A stretch of 64,000 bases of DNA from Phymatolithon calcareum (taxonomy: Eukaryota; Rhodophyta; Florideophyceae; Hapalidiales): contig OZ345378.1 in assembly GCA_977006965.1 (NCBI GenBank), positions 1,488,001 through 1,552,000 on the forward strand, written 5' to 3'. The first letter of the stretch is position 1; each line of letters starts with the position of its first letter. The notes beneath the pieces are model-generated. The model was not told the DNA's origin. It did not search any database and was given only the letters and a program-made list of their open reading frames with translations. Made by a program: the position numbers and the translations under genes. Shown here one piece after another: positions 51,857 to 62,880 of this stretch.

Positions 51857-53329
51857 ATGGTTCTCGAGGGCCTTGGAGGGCGGCTCACAGGGGCGCTGCG
51901 GCGCATGACCAACGCCACCGTCATCGACGAGGCCGCTCTTAATGACCTACTCAAAGAAATTGCGCGCGCATTACTGGAAGCCGATGTGAACGTGCGTAGC
52001 GTACAGCAATTACGCAAGAATGTCACTAATCGTGTCAAACTGGACGAGCTTGCCGCAGGACTCAATAAGCGAAAACTTATACAGCGAGCGGTTTTCGATG
52101 AACTTTGCGCCATGCTGGACCCCGGTACAAAGCCGGCAGAGCTGAAGCGCGGACGTTCAAACGTTGTTATGTTCGTCGGCCTTCAAGGAAACGGAAAAAC
52201 CACTTCCTGCGTCAAGTATGCATACCACCATCAACGGAAGGGATGGAAATGCGCTCTGGTTTGCGCGGACACATTTCGAGCTGGTGCGTTTGACCAATTG
52301 AAGCAGAATGCAACCAAGGCTAAAATTCCCTTCTATGGTTCTTATGCGGAGACGGATCCTGTAAAGATTGCAATTGATGGTGTGGACCGCTTCAAGGAGG
52401 AGGGTTACGACCTCATTATCGTGGACACGAGTGGACGTCACAAGCAAGAAGCAGCGCTTTTTGCAGAAATGGGCCAGATGGCAGAAATGCTAAACCCAAC
52501 AGATATCATCTTCGTTATGGATTCGGCAATTGGCCAGGCTGCACACGACCAAGCCTTGGCGTTCAAGGAGCAGGTCAGCGTCGGGTCTGTGATAATTACC
52601 AAACTCGATGGTCATGCAAAGGGTGGTGGTGCGCTCTCTGCAGTTTCAGCGACACAGTCTCCGATCACATTCATCGGTACAGGTGAACATATTGACGAAT
52701 TCGAACCTTTCAATACTCAAAATTTCGTCGGTAGGCTGTTGGGCATGGGTGATGTTTCCGGGCTAGTGAACTCGATCAAGGAAGCGGGACTGCATGAGAA
52801 CGTGGAGATGTACAAGCGGATTACAGAAGGCGTGTTCACATTACGTGATATGTACGATCAATTTGATTCTATTGCTAAGCTCGGTCCTATCAATAAGGTG
52901 ATGGGCATGATTCCAGGGATGTCAGAACTGATGAAGGGCGGTGGTGGAATGGACGGCTCGCAGCGAATTAAGCGGTTTCAGAACATGATGGACTCAATGA
53001 CCGTTGAAGAAATGGAAAATCCGAAAGTTACGTTCAATGCAAGCAGAATCGAACGAATTGCGCGCGGCAGTGGACGACATCCAGGGGAAGTGGAGGAACT
53101 CCTTTTCGAATACAAGCGCTTCTCCAAGGTGGTGGGTAAGGTCGGCAAAATGTCGAAGAAGAATATGAATGTCAACCAAATGTCAAAGAACGCAAGTCAG
53201 ACGTTCGAGCAATTTATGGATCCGCAGATGCTGGCCAGAATGGGAGGACAGGGCGGAATGCAGAAGATGATGAGAGAACTTGCAAAGAGCATGGAGGGAA
53301 AAGGTGGAATGGGTGGGTTGGGAATGTGA
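51857..53329 (+). CDS. SRP54: Signal recognition particle 54 kDa protein (cytosolic SRP54)
   Basis: 490 residues, single exon, ATG at 51857 (CCAAGATGG). SRP54 binds signal sequences at the ribosome and targets them to the ER. N domain 1-95; G domain with P-loop GLQGNGKTT (108-116), DTFRAGAFDQLKQNA, DTSGRHKQE, TKLDGHAKGGGALS and the GTGEHIDEFEPF closing loop. Met-rich M domain from about 330 with GMIPGMSELM and the RNA-binding ARGSGRHPGEVEELL segment, ending in a Gly/Met tail. Sequence and length are those of the eukaryotic cytosolic protein, not the plastid one. The matching FtsY in this window is plastid type, so the two are not partners. Confidence 0.97.
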   Translation: MVLEGLGGRLTGALRRMTNATVIDEAALNDLLKEIARALLEADVNVRSVQQLRKNVTNRVKLDELAAGLNKRKLIQRAVFDELCAMLDPGTKPAELKRGRSNVVMFVGLQGNGKTTSCVKYAYHHQRKGWKCALVCADTFRAGAFDQLKQNATKAKIPFYGSYAETDPVKIAIDGVDRFKEEGYDLIIVDTSGRHKQEAALFAEMGQMAEMLNPTDIIFVMDSAIGQAAHDQALAFKEQVSVGSVIITKLDGHAKGGGALSAVSATQSPITFIGTGEHIDEFEPFNTQNFVGRLLGMGDVSGLVNSIKEAGLHENVEMYKRITEGVFTLRDMYDQFDSIAKLGPINKVMGMIPGMSELMKGGGGMDGSQRIKRFQNMMDSMTVEEMENPKVTFNASRIERIARGSGRHPGEVEELLFEYKRFSKVVGKVGKMSKKNMNVNQMSKNASQTFEQFMDPQMLARMGGQGGMQKMMRELAKSMEGKGGMGGLGM

Positions 53330-54673
53330 GGTGCACTTCCTGTCGCCCCTGCGGATTCGGTATGTCGTACCCGAGTCCTCTGTCAATAGTAGGCCGAGTT
53401 AGGAGGAGCCTTAACTTTTTGCTTATTGATTTCGGAAAGAACTTCTAAAATTAAAGTTATTCTGGCACCAATTCATTGTGCACCGGCGCGTCGAGGCGTT
53501 TCATACCCAGGTACTGTAGGGAGAGTCCCACGCAGCCAGGAATGTGAAAAGCGCTTTGACGTTGCCCACTTTTCCAAGCTTAGCGATGACTCTTTGCAAC
53601 TCTCAAAGTTCAGAGACGCCGGAAGCTCCCTCCATGAACCTCCAGCCGCAGCTAGAGCAGGGCGCTGTTCGTTGCTGCTACCCAAGAGCTTCTCGCTGTT
53701 TACGTTGTGTAGCTTCTATTTTCCAATGCACACTTTGCAACCGCGATTAGCGGAATGCTGTGGATTTCTGTCAAGCTCGGACTAGTTTTGGGTTCGCATA
53801 GAGTGCGGCCTGACATGTAATCAATGTCTAGAGGCGAAGGGTGGAGCGGCATGTTTGGCTTCCGTGAATGTAATAAGTTCACTTGTTGCATGAGAGTGAG
53901 AGAACTCCAAGCCGACTTTTTGCTCTATGGTTTCACGGGAGTCCGCCTTCACACGAAATGTACTGCTTGGGCCCTATCCTATCCCTGTCTGCCTCGGCTG
54001 TATGGTATCAATGCCTTTGTTGGCTGTTCATAGCAGATATTCTACAAGCATAGACTATACACGAAGAATTAATTCTTTTCCATAAAGAATTTTAAGTTGA
54101 CGGATCTTGTTGTCAAGGCTGAGAAGCTGTTTAAAACTTAATATCACACTGTTAGATTGTGTTACCAACGCATCTGCAGACACTTGTAGAAGCACTTCTA
54201 AGGAGCCGCTATTACTTAAGACTGTCCAAGCTAAACAAAAACGGCACGCAAAGCGGAATACCAACGTCTACGTCTGCTTCCAAAAAGGAGTCTCAAGAGG
54301 AAACTATTTCACATCCATTAATTGACCTTACTGCGCTCGACCAATAGACTCTTACCCACCGAGGAGGTGGACCAGAGTGGAGAATACATGGAAGATTGCT
54401 CATACGTGAACTGTCTCGAAATCGAGGGCCTTGGCAATGTGCATCTTCCTGTGATTGCTGCCCGTCCATGGCAATTCCAACCCTTAATATTCTAGTAATA
54501 CAATGCAGGAGAGCAGTCTTGCATAGTTGTAGGATTATTGTCCGGTTTTTGCGGGACAAACTGGACCTTCTGGCCACCTTGACTATAGTGTTGAATTCGT
54601 CGAAATTCAAAGCGGGTGCAAGAAACAGGTTCTTGTACATGCCAGTAGGGAATTGCAATCGAGTATGTCTTGG
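53330..54673. other. Intergenic region, nothing recognised
   Basis: 3' sides of SRP54 and the CtIP-like gene. A minus-strand ORF (54293-54658) has no motif and is not accepted. One TACTGTA near 53512. Confidence 0.4.
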
Positions 54674-56341
54674 CTACGCAGGAGGACCATTAGGAGGTTG
54701 TGTCTGTGTCTCGTCAAAGGTCAACTTCCAGTAATTCGGCGGGGTGGCGGGTGGTGGCTTTTTAGCTCGATGCTTGCAGCCACCATCGACCAGCCTCTGG
54801 TACTCTGCCTCAGGATCCGAATGACTAGCCGCTGCGGCCCTCATGAATCCTTCGCACAAGTGACAAGAATACCCAGTGAGTCCCTTGCGTGCATTACCGA
54901 GAACCGTTTCAATAGCAGCACAATCTTCCTTCCGCCTGAAGTTTGACTGTATTGCACGCGCCGCCCGGTCTGCTGCCTCCGGCGTTTTAAATCCGTCGAT
55001 CCGAAGCGTTTTTGAGGACGGTTTGTTTGAGTGTGCTTCGTTCCTCCCAGTCAGTTCTTTTCTGGTGGTTGCTGGCACCGTCGATCCACCTGGCATAACA
55101 CGTTCAGTCAAAAACGTCAGCCGCTTTCGTTGCCCGAGAGTTGCAGACTGTGGGTCACGTTTTGAGCTTTTCTCTTGAATGGTAAATCCAGGGCACTTAT
55201 CCTTTTGGTCCGTTTCGACCTCCGCTTCTTCATTTCTAGGAGCTTTGGGAGTGACAAATGACAGTCGATTTTTTCTTGCCCTTCTATCTCCCTCTGTAGC
55301 TTCACCTCCAGACTCCTCCTGAATCTCATCCATGGTCTGTTCCGGTTCCGGCTCAAGCTCTTCCAATTGAAGACGTGGACGTTTTCGCTTCTTGCGCTTT
55401 TTCTTCAGCCGCCCAGTCGAAATACTTTCATTTTCTGTCCCCATTTCAGGAACAACGGATGGCTCTTCATTGGGCGTAAGTTGCAAGCCCTTCCCCGGCC
55501 TGGAAGACAAGCCAGTCCTCTGGACTGTTTTGAAAGGAGTTACAGCAGAACCAGGCGGAATTTTAGAATGGTTTTCACCGCTTAGAAAAGCGGCGTCGGT
55601 TGGGTGTTCGTTCATCAACGATGTGGCGCCGGGAGTACTGGCACCATTGCCAGGCGCTGACACGTGAGGTGGCTGTGTGACAGCATTAGACAGCACGCTG
55701 CTTTCCGAGTTATTAGAGGCGTTTTTCTTCGCCGCCGCTGCATCGTCGTCGAAGGCACCCTCCTTCTTTCGCTCCAGTAATCGTTGAGAAAAGGAGATTC
55801 CAGGATGAGAAGAATTCTCCTGATCTGGGTCATACGCCAGTGAAGGGTCAGAAGGATGCTTCGGAAATGGCTCGGGAATACGCTTTGGTGAATGGGGCCG
55901 CTCCGAGGGTGTTTCCATGACGAGAACTCGGTCAGGCTCGGCATTGTGCTCTTCTTCGGAAATCTCTTTTTGTGCCGGCGATGGAATCTGGAGCTTTGAC
56001 GGAGGTAGTTGCTCAGGAGGCGTCTCAGGTATCATAGATGGCTCCGGAATGTGAAGTTGGCGGGTAGATTCCGGCGGCGGTGAAGTGGGAATGCTTCTTC
56101 CCGCTGATGAGGAAGAGTGACATTCTTCCTGAAGAGACGATATGTCAAGCTGAAGGTCCGAAACATGGTTCCAGAGCCATGAGATCATCTTCTCGTGCTT
56201 GGCGAAGCAATCGGTCAGCATTTGCTGTGTCTCGACCTCACGTTTTGTGTGGGCCTCGATGAAGTCAAGATACCGCTTGCGGCTTTCGATCATTAACTCC
56301 AAGTTCGTGTAGAACTCAGCGCCAGGTGACATGCCCTCCAT
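54674..56341 (-). CDS. CtIP/Sae2/Com1-like DNA end-resection factor
   Basis: 555 residues, single exon, ATG at 56341. In other eukaryotes this family activates the Mre11 complex to trim DNA double-strand breaks and to remove Spo11. Three features fit: a helical N-terminus (about 10-75) suited to oligomerisation; a long, charged, Pro/Ser-rich disordered middle with a basic KKKRKKRKRP cluster and SP/TP sites; and a C-terminal block with the family's Cys-x2-Cys (Cys493, Cys496 in YSCHLCEGF), then CKHRAKK (Cys522, His524) and TPPNYWKLTF. The last resembles the C/HR..H and TPP-x-[FY]W ending of CtIP/Sae2. Sequence identity is low, so the call rests on this pattern. Confidence 0.7.
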   Translation of the reverse strand: MEGMSPGAEFYTNLELMIESRKRYLDFIEAHTKREVETQQMLTDCFAKHEKMISWLWNHVSDLQLDISSLQEECHSSSSAGRSIPTSPPPESTRQLHIPEPSMIPETPPEQLPPSKLQIPSPAQKEISEEEHNAEPDRVLVMETPSERPHSPKRIPEPFPKHPSDPSLAYDPDQENSSHPGISFSQRLLERKKEGAFDDDAAAAKKNASNNSESSVLSNAVTQPPHVSAPGNGASTPGATSLMNEHPTDAAFLSGENHSKIPPGSAVTPFKTVQRTGLSSRPGKGLQLTPNEEPSVVPEMGTENESISTGRLKKKRKKRKRPRLQLEELEPEPEQTMDEIQEESGGEATEGDRRARKNRLSFVTPKAPRNEEAEVETDQKDKCPGFTIQEKSSKRDPQSATLGQRKRLTFLTERVMPGGSTVPATTRKELTGRNEAHSNKPSSKTLRIDGFKTPEAADRAARAIQSNFRRKEDCAAIETVLGNARKGLTGYSCHLCEGFMRAAAASHSDPEAEYQRLVDGGCKHRAKKPPPATPPNYWKLTFDETQTQPPNGPPA

Positions 56342-56807
56342 GGCGACCGACGTTTGCAGCTTGGGTGCGTTAAATCTCCAGTCAGAAGTTGTTGTACCAT
56401 GTGAAGGGCGAAAAAGAATTGTGAATTTCGTAACTTTCGAATCGAAATATCATACTTGTGGGACCTGCAATTTCGGATGCAAGGACGATTACGAATTCGG
56501 ATGGTAGTCCCGCGAAAACCACTGTAAATACAGTAAAATGTAAACAATCCAAACCCTCAATCCACCACTGCCGGTTCGTGGGGACTGCGACTCGTCCGTC
56601 CCTATTTGACGAAATCATGTCTTCATCGACATGGTGCGGCATTGGCGTGAATTCAGAAGCGAGCCAGAAGGCGGACAGGAGCAAGAAGTGCTAAAGCAAA
56701 TCAACGCGGGAACCGGGGAAACCGGGGACACTGGAAATAATTGCACCCAAAATGTTAAGAAACTGGAGGTTTACCTGGACTATTTCAAAATATGGTCACA
56801 CTGGCAT
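56342..56807. other. Intergenic region between tandem minus-strand genes
   Basis: Promoter region of the CtIP-like gene; a TACAGTA lies near 56529, about 190 bp upstream of its start. No other element was seen. Confidence 0.45.
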
Positions 56808-58457
56808 CTACGAAGCACTGTAGGGCGGACCAATGTCCAAGTACACGAAAATTGCACCAATGACACCATGTAGCGCGATTGCTATGGGACTTGGAATTTT
56901 GTACACATACATTGCCGCAGCCGCAGACACGGTCAGGGCGAATGATGCAGGTCCTATCATGGTTCTCTTCAAGAGCATCCAGACACCTGCAATGATAAGT
57001 CCCGCTGCGGCACTATTAACACCTCGGATGAAGTCGCGCACCCATCTCTTCTTCCGAATTTGTTCCCAGAAGGGAAGCACACCCAAAAGAATTGTAATTC
57101 CTGGAAGGTAGAGCCCGATAGCAGCCTGCAACGCTCCCGGGTATGAGGCCATGGCGGCACCGAGGAAGGGGGCAATGCCGAACATTGGTCCTGGAACACA
57201 GCCGAAGAGCGCGAATCCGGCAAGAAAAACGTGGTCTGGTAGCATACCGGTTTCGACAATTGAGCTACGTAGTTCATCAAAGGGATGTGCGAATGAGACA
57301 CCAGTTAGACACGACCGAAAATGAATTGGAACCAGGAGAAGAAGACATAAGGACAATAATTTCGAACTTACTTCAGAAGCATGGGAATAACGACAATTCC
57401 TCCTCCTGTTGAACCAGAGAACAAAGCGGGGAAGTTCGGTTAGTTTGAATCGCATCACAGTTGCAACGGACGACAAGTGTCAATACGAACCAAAACCAAT
57501 TGCACCAATAGTCCAAAACACTTTCCATATATGGAACAGCGATAACTTCCCCAAAGGATGAACGAAGATAGCAATTCCCGTGAGACAAAAGTATGCAACA
57601 ATGAAACCCCAGCCAATCGTTTGCGGAATTCCACATTCCCAATTCTTATAGCCGTCATCATCATCCGACGAAGGTGTCTCGTAATCGTTATACACCTTTT
57701 GAATCAAGGCGATGATGCCACCGTTAATAAGAAGCAGAATGTACACCCCGGAAGCGTATTGCGGGGTAACAACAACCGCGACAGTGGAAGTGAAGACGCA
57801 AACGGCATACTTAACCCGGTCATTCGCGCAACACTTTCCAATAATCTTGATGGCTGCAAGACAAACCATTGCGAAAGCGGCTGAAATTAAACCGAGAAGA
57901 TACTCGTTCAATCTGCCGATGAATTTGATACTCTGCACGGAATTCAAATGGCCGTGATACCACACGCCGGCCAATGTCATGATGGTCATGCCGGGCAATG
58001 CAAATATGAGAAACGTAATCGCCGCTCCAGGAAGACCGCCGAACGTCGCCCCGAGAGATGTGGCAAGTTGAGTTGAGCCAGGTCCTGGCAGCGACTGGCA
58101 TAGTGCATAGAGCTCCAGAAAAGTGGACTCGGCAAGATGCGGTCGAATCTTACCAGTTTGAGGGTTAAAACGGGGCGTGTCGACGAAGATATCATGCATG
58201 AGCGCGACATCTGGGCGGAATCGAAAATTTATGGGAACGTAATTGTGGGAATTGTACATTAGGATCCTTGCTATTAGTTATCATTTTGCAGTGAGAAGCA
58301 GAACTAAAAAACTGGGAGAAAACCACGTACGTGCTTGCGGTCCACCGAAGCTGACAAGGCCAAGCGACCAGAAGCGCGCAACAAAAGCTTGAAAGGAAGC
58401 TTTCATTGTTTGACTCGCACCATTAGCGAGAAGAGGAAGTTCTTCATTATCCGCCAT
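56808..58457 (-). CDS. CHR-family (chromate-type) transporter, four exons
   Basis: Predicted join on the minus strand: 58457-58331, 58210-57491, 57405-57372, 57264-56808 (introns 120, 85 and 107 bp), 445 residues. CHR proteins are membrane transporters named for chromate export; the natural substrate may be sulfate or another anion. Each half has its signature: FGGPQAH-VALMHDIFV followed by LCQSLPGPGSTQLATSLG in half 1, and FGGGIVVIPMLL followed by FALFGCVPGPMFGIAPFLGAA in half 2, with about ten spans. All joins restore family motifs across the junctions. Exon 3 is only 34 nt, and its upstream intron uses the unusual donor GTTCGT. An acidic loop with four Asp (SSDDDD) joins the halves. A MITE sits about 230 bp upstream. 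Confidence 0.87.
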
Positions 58458-58685
58458 TCTTCTTCGGCAATCTCGCAAAACGCCGGGGGAGTCTGCTCTT
58501 CTCGGTCGTCTTTTTGTCTGATGGTACCGATGAGTACAAATGGGATAGTCCCCTGCTTCGGTCCAGGAACTCCAGAGTACAGAGCGTGAAAGCACCTCAG
58601 ACAGACTAGGGCCTTGACTCCCTCGATGGGAATCGCGTTTCGGGATCTACAGTAGACTTCAGACATCCATTCATCACGCCGGTAC

Positions 58686-59042
58686 CAGGGGAGTGTTATG
58701 GGGGGGAGTAACGCGAAGGGGTTATCATACCGCTTTTTTGGAGTTGTGTCTGAAGTGTATGTTTGATTCATCTTCGCAGGGCTGAAATTGTTTCATAAAA
58801 ATTAGAATGAAAGAGGAAAATCAGGCCCAAGTCGCCTGAACATTGGCACCTGCCAATGTAGCGGTCGCTCTCGTTGCAGTATTCTATTTTGTGGTTATAA
58901 ACAATAAAAATAATCTGCAAAGAAGATTTGTTTTGATACTTACCGAGCTCAAAATTTAGCCGGCACATCGATGCTATAATTTTTTCGTACAATTTTTGAA
59001 ACCTCAAAATGTTGCGTTACTCCCCCCCATAACACTCCCCTG
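58686..59042. mobile_element. MITE, 357 bp, hAT-like termini
   Basis: Perfect 29-bp terminal inverted repeats begin CAGGGGAGTGTTATG and include a run of seven G. The 7-bp word CCGGTAC lies directly outside each end (58679-58685 and 59043-59049). CAGGG-type ends and a 7-8 bp duplication suggest hAT. It has no coding capacity. Perfect arms suggest a young insertion. Its ends differ from those of the hAT at 45 kb. Confidence 0.92.
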
Positions 59043-59202
59043 CCGGTACGTAAGCAAAATGCATTTATAATTACGGTACGTTACGTTTCAAATGCTCGCT
59101 TTTTATGATAGTCTGCAACTACGGTAAACGCAAAAGATTTTATCTGAAACAGCTAGATTCTAGAGCAATTCCAAATCATTGGTGAGCAAAGAAAAGCGTC
59201 AT

Positions 59203-59220
59203 AATGGTGACGTCACCATT
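59203..59220. promoter_or_regulatory. 18-bp palindrome with CRE core TGACGTCA
   Basis: AATGGTGACGTCACCATT is perfectly palindromic. TGACGTCA is the classic bZIP dimer site. No gene start is close by, so the role is uncertain. Confidence 0.45.
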
Positions 59221-62060
59221 TATTTTTTGTTGTTTTTATCCATTCGATCAGATGTTTATCATATGCAAAAAGTTCGCGACGCTGCATCAGCGATCCAAGA
59301 TGCTCTACTGTACTGTACTGTACCGAAGTCTGCAACGAGTATCTCAGTCTGCCCTTCCCGCCTGCTCCATTTGTCTCACTGCCTTGGGCGAAAAGTAAAA
59401 ATCTAAGCTTGCCGCTCACGGAATTGTTGAAACCTCAAACGGTGATTTCATTTCCGCGCGGAAATAGAGCAGTGCTCATCTCTTGATATGAGAACTCAAC
59501 AAGCGATCTCAGAATGGGACCCAGCATTCCGCGCTTGTATTCGAGAACCCAAGTGAACGAGAAACAGTGCCTTTACCAGAAACGTGCTGCCGCGAACACA
59601 AGCTGGCTATTTACAATCGAAATAATAGCGATGGCATGATGAATAGAAAAAGAAGAATCATGAACACAATAGCGGATTGTGGTTTCGTCATTACAAGAAA
59701 CAATTTCTGTTTACAGTTCGACCAATTTTGAAGCCTACGATCACAGAATTCAGTGTCTGGATAAAAGAATGACTGTTAAGTAGTCATCGAACTATGGTCG
59801 TCATCCAAAGTTCGTCGCAAGCTAAACATGACGTTGTGTTCTGCGTCAGAAAGCAGTGCTGAGACTGGCTGTCGCATACTTTCCGTGTGGGCAAGAGCTG
59901 CATTGGACGCCGAGAGTACAGTGTGTCCAGCTGGTCACGGAATCACTCATTAGACGCACACCAAATCTAGACAAAGAATCAGCTCTTTCTGTCGAAATGG
60001 ATTGGATGGAATGAAGAAGGCGTATGTCATCCAAGCACTGCTTAAATGGAGAATACAAAACAATCTAGACCCTTAGACCGGATTTTTAGCAGCTGCCAAA
60101 CTTTCGTGTAACCACAGACTTGCAACCAGCTACCTCGCTTGACAGAACAGGCACAGAATCAACAAATGTACTAGACAAGTTAAGCAATGAAAAGGCGGTC
60201 CGAAACGTCTTTTAGGCCAGAGTCTTATCGGGGTAAGATCGACTGAAGGCTGCTTCAATGGCGATCATTTTCCTGCCGGTACAAAGGCAAATGGCGGTTC
60301 AGTACGCCTTGAGACGATTTCCGCACGTGTGTACAACACTGATGGCTGATAAATTCGGAAAACAAAGTCAGATAGCACACGGAGACTGTGAAGCGCAACT
60401 TGTCAGTCTATGCACTCGAAGAAAAAGAAGAAATGTAGACTTTTATTTAAAAGTTACCAACGCGTCTGCAGACGCATAGGCAGCTCTGCAAGTGCCAAGA
60501 GGCCATGGTTATGGTCTGCTTTGTTTGCGAGTAGTGGGTCCGACACGATCTGGTCAAGTACAAAGACCTACTCCTGGCCCATAATCGTGCCTCGAGGGGA
60601 GAAATACTCCACTGTACTGCAAAGAAAAAGACAGAGTGGAAACTGAGAAAGCACTAGAAAACCTTTTGCTCGGCAAGAAAACCATCCAGTGTATGCAGAA
60701 TGAAGAAGGCCTCTACGGAAACAAGAAGCGAAGCTTCGGGGTAAGAGTTCTCAAAAAACCGAGTGCATGCTAGGGGCTCCAACTTAGGGCCAAACATAGG
60801 AGAACAGCTACCCTATTGTGCGTAGCGCCTGAGTTAACCTTGTCCGTATGTTCGTAAGTCTGTAAGGCTTTTAAAATAAACTAATGAAACAATTATCCTG
60901 CCAGCTGTACTTCTACTAACGATACAGCATAGAGGCAAGTGCAAACATTGTGATGGTCGGAAGTGCCCAGAGTTCCATAATTTTGCTGATTGTCGATTCT
61001 AGCGCATTTATCAGACAAGAGGCACTCGTCAAGCTTATGGACTGTGCATTCATTCGTTTTTCCTTTTCCCCTAGTGGGGCTAGCAGCGACGGTGGAGAAT
61101 CTTATTGCTTCCCGAGTGCCTTCTCTGCCTCCTGTACGCCCCTTTCGGGACGGGTCCCCTCGCAGAACCGAAGGGATCCTGTGCCGCGCGCGGGTGCGTC
61201 GATTACAAGACAGGAAAATCTTAGTACTGTACACCATATACATCAAAGCAAGCCAGCTGACAGTGGGACCGATTGATGTGACTACAGATTGAACTCTGGT
61301 ATACTCGTCGCGCAATCTCACCGGCGGCTTCTTTTTCGAAAGGGAAGCCAAATGATTTCGTGAGACTCCATGTGCACCATATGATCCCATACAGGAGTTT
61401 CCACACGTTGTCCAGAATAGCCACATTGTCCACTACTCGTGTCTGTGCAGCTGTTGCTGTCCACTGAGCCTTGGTTCTTGCTTCCTCACGCAATAAGGAG
61501 TTGCAAAACAATCATGAAGCATTTGAACGGCAACAAAGAAACAGCTCCTGCCAACGGTGGCAATTTTCATTACCGCTTCGTGCCTTGACAACTCTAAAAC
61601 ACCCTCGCCACCTACATTTATATCTTTGGTGATCCGTCCCACGATTGAAAGCAGAACATCAGTTGCATTCCGTATTGTTTGAAATGCTTTCATGGAACAG
61701 AAACAAATTTGAGACTGGTCTCCAAGGACCACCATATGATGTGATTGCTGTCAGATCACGCTACTAAGAACCAACAGTGTGGAGAACGTGGGCCTCAACT
61801 AGCATCCGGTCTGTATCCTACTATGTGTGTCCACATCCCTACGTTAGCTCCGTTACAGTACCACTATTTTCGCTGAAACTTCACAGTAGAACTGTACCAA
61901 TACTCCGGAATTATTTCCGGAGATGCATGCCAGTATTTCGCATATTCGATTTCTCCAACGGTTCGGTGGAAAATCTGGATTTTATTTTCTGTATGAGGAC
62001 AACGGAGAAACTAAAATAAACCAGTCGTTCATAACAGGAGAAAGAACGACGAAAACCAAC

Positions 62061-62068
62061 TGACGTCA
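62061..62068. promoter_or_regulatory. CRE-type bZIP site TGACGTCA upstream of the WW gene
   Basis: A full palindromic CRE 131 bp before the ATG at 62192 and 29 bp before a TATA box, a position typical for an activator site. Functional use is inferred. Confidence 0.5.
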
Positions 62069-62096
62069 CCTTAAAATTCAGCTTCTATACTTTGCA

Positions 62097-62104
62097 TATA
62101 TAAA
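62097..62104 (+). promoter_or_regulatory. TATA box of the WW gene
   Basis: TATATAAA, 95 bp upstream of the ATG at 62192. Confidence 0.55.
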
Positions 62105-62191
62105 CTGCAATATGCGGAAAAGAGAACGAAGTAGTCGAGTTTCCATCGTTGCATGGCTCTGATCTAACCTCACCAATAAGGGAAAGAAAGA

Positions 62192-62536
62192 ATGGGGTTG
62201 TTTTCTACGAAGGACAGTAATCCACCGCGGCCAGCGGCAAATGCCCCACTCGCACCACCGACGAATCCCCCGCCAACTGTGGCTGGCTGGTCTGCCTACA
62301 CAACTCAAGTCAACGGACAGCCCCGTTGGTACTTCGTGAACAACGCCACCGGAGTTTCGTCATGGACACTCCCCGCGCAGCCCGCCACACCACAGGGCGC
62401 CGCATCATCCGCTCCAGCAAGAGTGCCAGCCTGGCAGGAGAGGCAGAACGAATTCGTCAAGAAGTACTACGGCAAGACGAAGGGTCCGGGTCCCAAGGAT
62501 TACAAAGACGATCCGCGTTACAGTAACATTCAGTGA
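62192..62536 (+). CDS. Small WW-domain protein
   Basis: 114 residues, single exon. One WW domain (about residues 33-62): first Trp in GWSAYTTQVNG, the aromatic WYFVNN pair, and second Trp in SSWTLP. Such domains bind Pro-rich peptides. Flanks are Pro/Ala-rich (PPTNPPPTV, LPAQPATPQG), and the C-terminus (AWQERQNEFVKKYYGKTKGPGPKDYKDDPRYSN) is basic and repeat-free. N-terminal MGLFS has Gly2, a possible myristoylation site (weak). It could be an adaptor in splicing or transcription, which is not provable here. The promoter has a CRE and a TATA box at good spacing. Confidence 0.85.
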   Translation: MGLFSTKDSNPPRPAANAPLAPPTNPPPTVAGWSAYTTQVNGQPRWYFVNNATGVSSWTLPAQPATPQGAASSAPARVPAWQERQNEFVKKYYGKTKGPGPKDYKDDPRYSNIQ

Positions 62537-62880
62537 ATTCTTCTAAAATATGCAACGGAGTAAACTAAACGAAGATTTTCCTGCAATTCCATCGATGCTC
62601 CGGCGCCATCTACATAGTTAGCTCCACGAAATATTTCCTCTTCGTACCTAAATGATCTCGCAGGCGACGCAACGGAGATGTACAGGGCGGCATAATTTGC
62701 AGAGGCCAGAAGAGCGTGCAGCAATCACCTGCGCGTTATACCCCCTCCCGGCGCTCTGTCCATCTCTTCTAAGTGCACATATGTTTCACATGTCCGAAAA
62801 ATGCACTCCAACACGAAAATTCGATTACGACAAACCTGACGAAGAGATATACAGAAACAATTAAGTTCAGTGTTCGCTGG
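62537..62880. other. Intergenic region between convergent genes
   Basis: 3' sides of the WW and spondin genes. Nothing recognised. Confidence 0.45.

Larger units (their letters stand above)
59043..62191. other. Gene-poor region, about 3.1 kb
   Basis: No intact gene recognised. ORFs such as 60893-61426 (minus) have no motif. TACTGTA occurs three times overlapping near 59306, and again near 61223 and 61853. CRE-type palindromes lie at 59203 and 62061. Confidence 0.45.

Noticed and set aside
38867-53329. SRP54 and FtsY as partners of one pathway cluster
   Set aside because: SRP54 is the cytosolic form and FtsY the plastid form; they work in different compartments and lie about 12 kb apart with unrelated genes between.
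60893-61426. 177-codon minus-strand ORF
   Set aside because: No motif, mixed composition, and no homologue recognised; likely chance in a 3-kb gene-free region.
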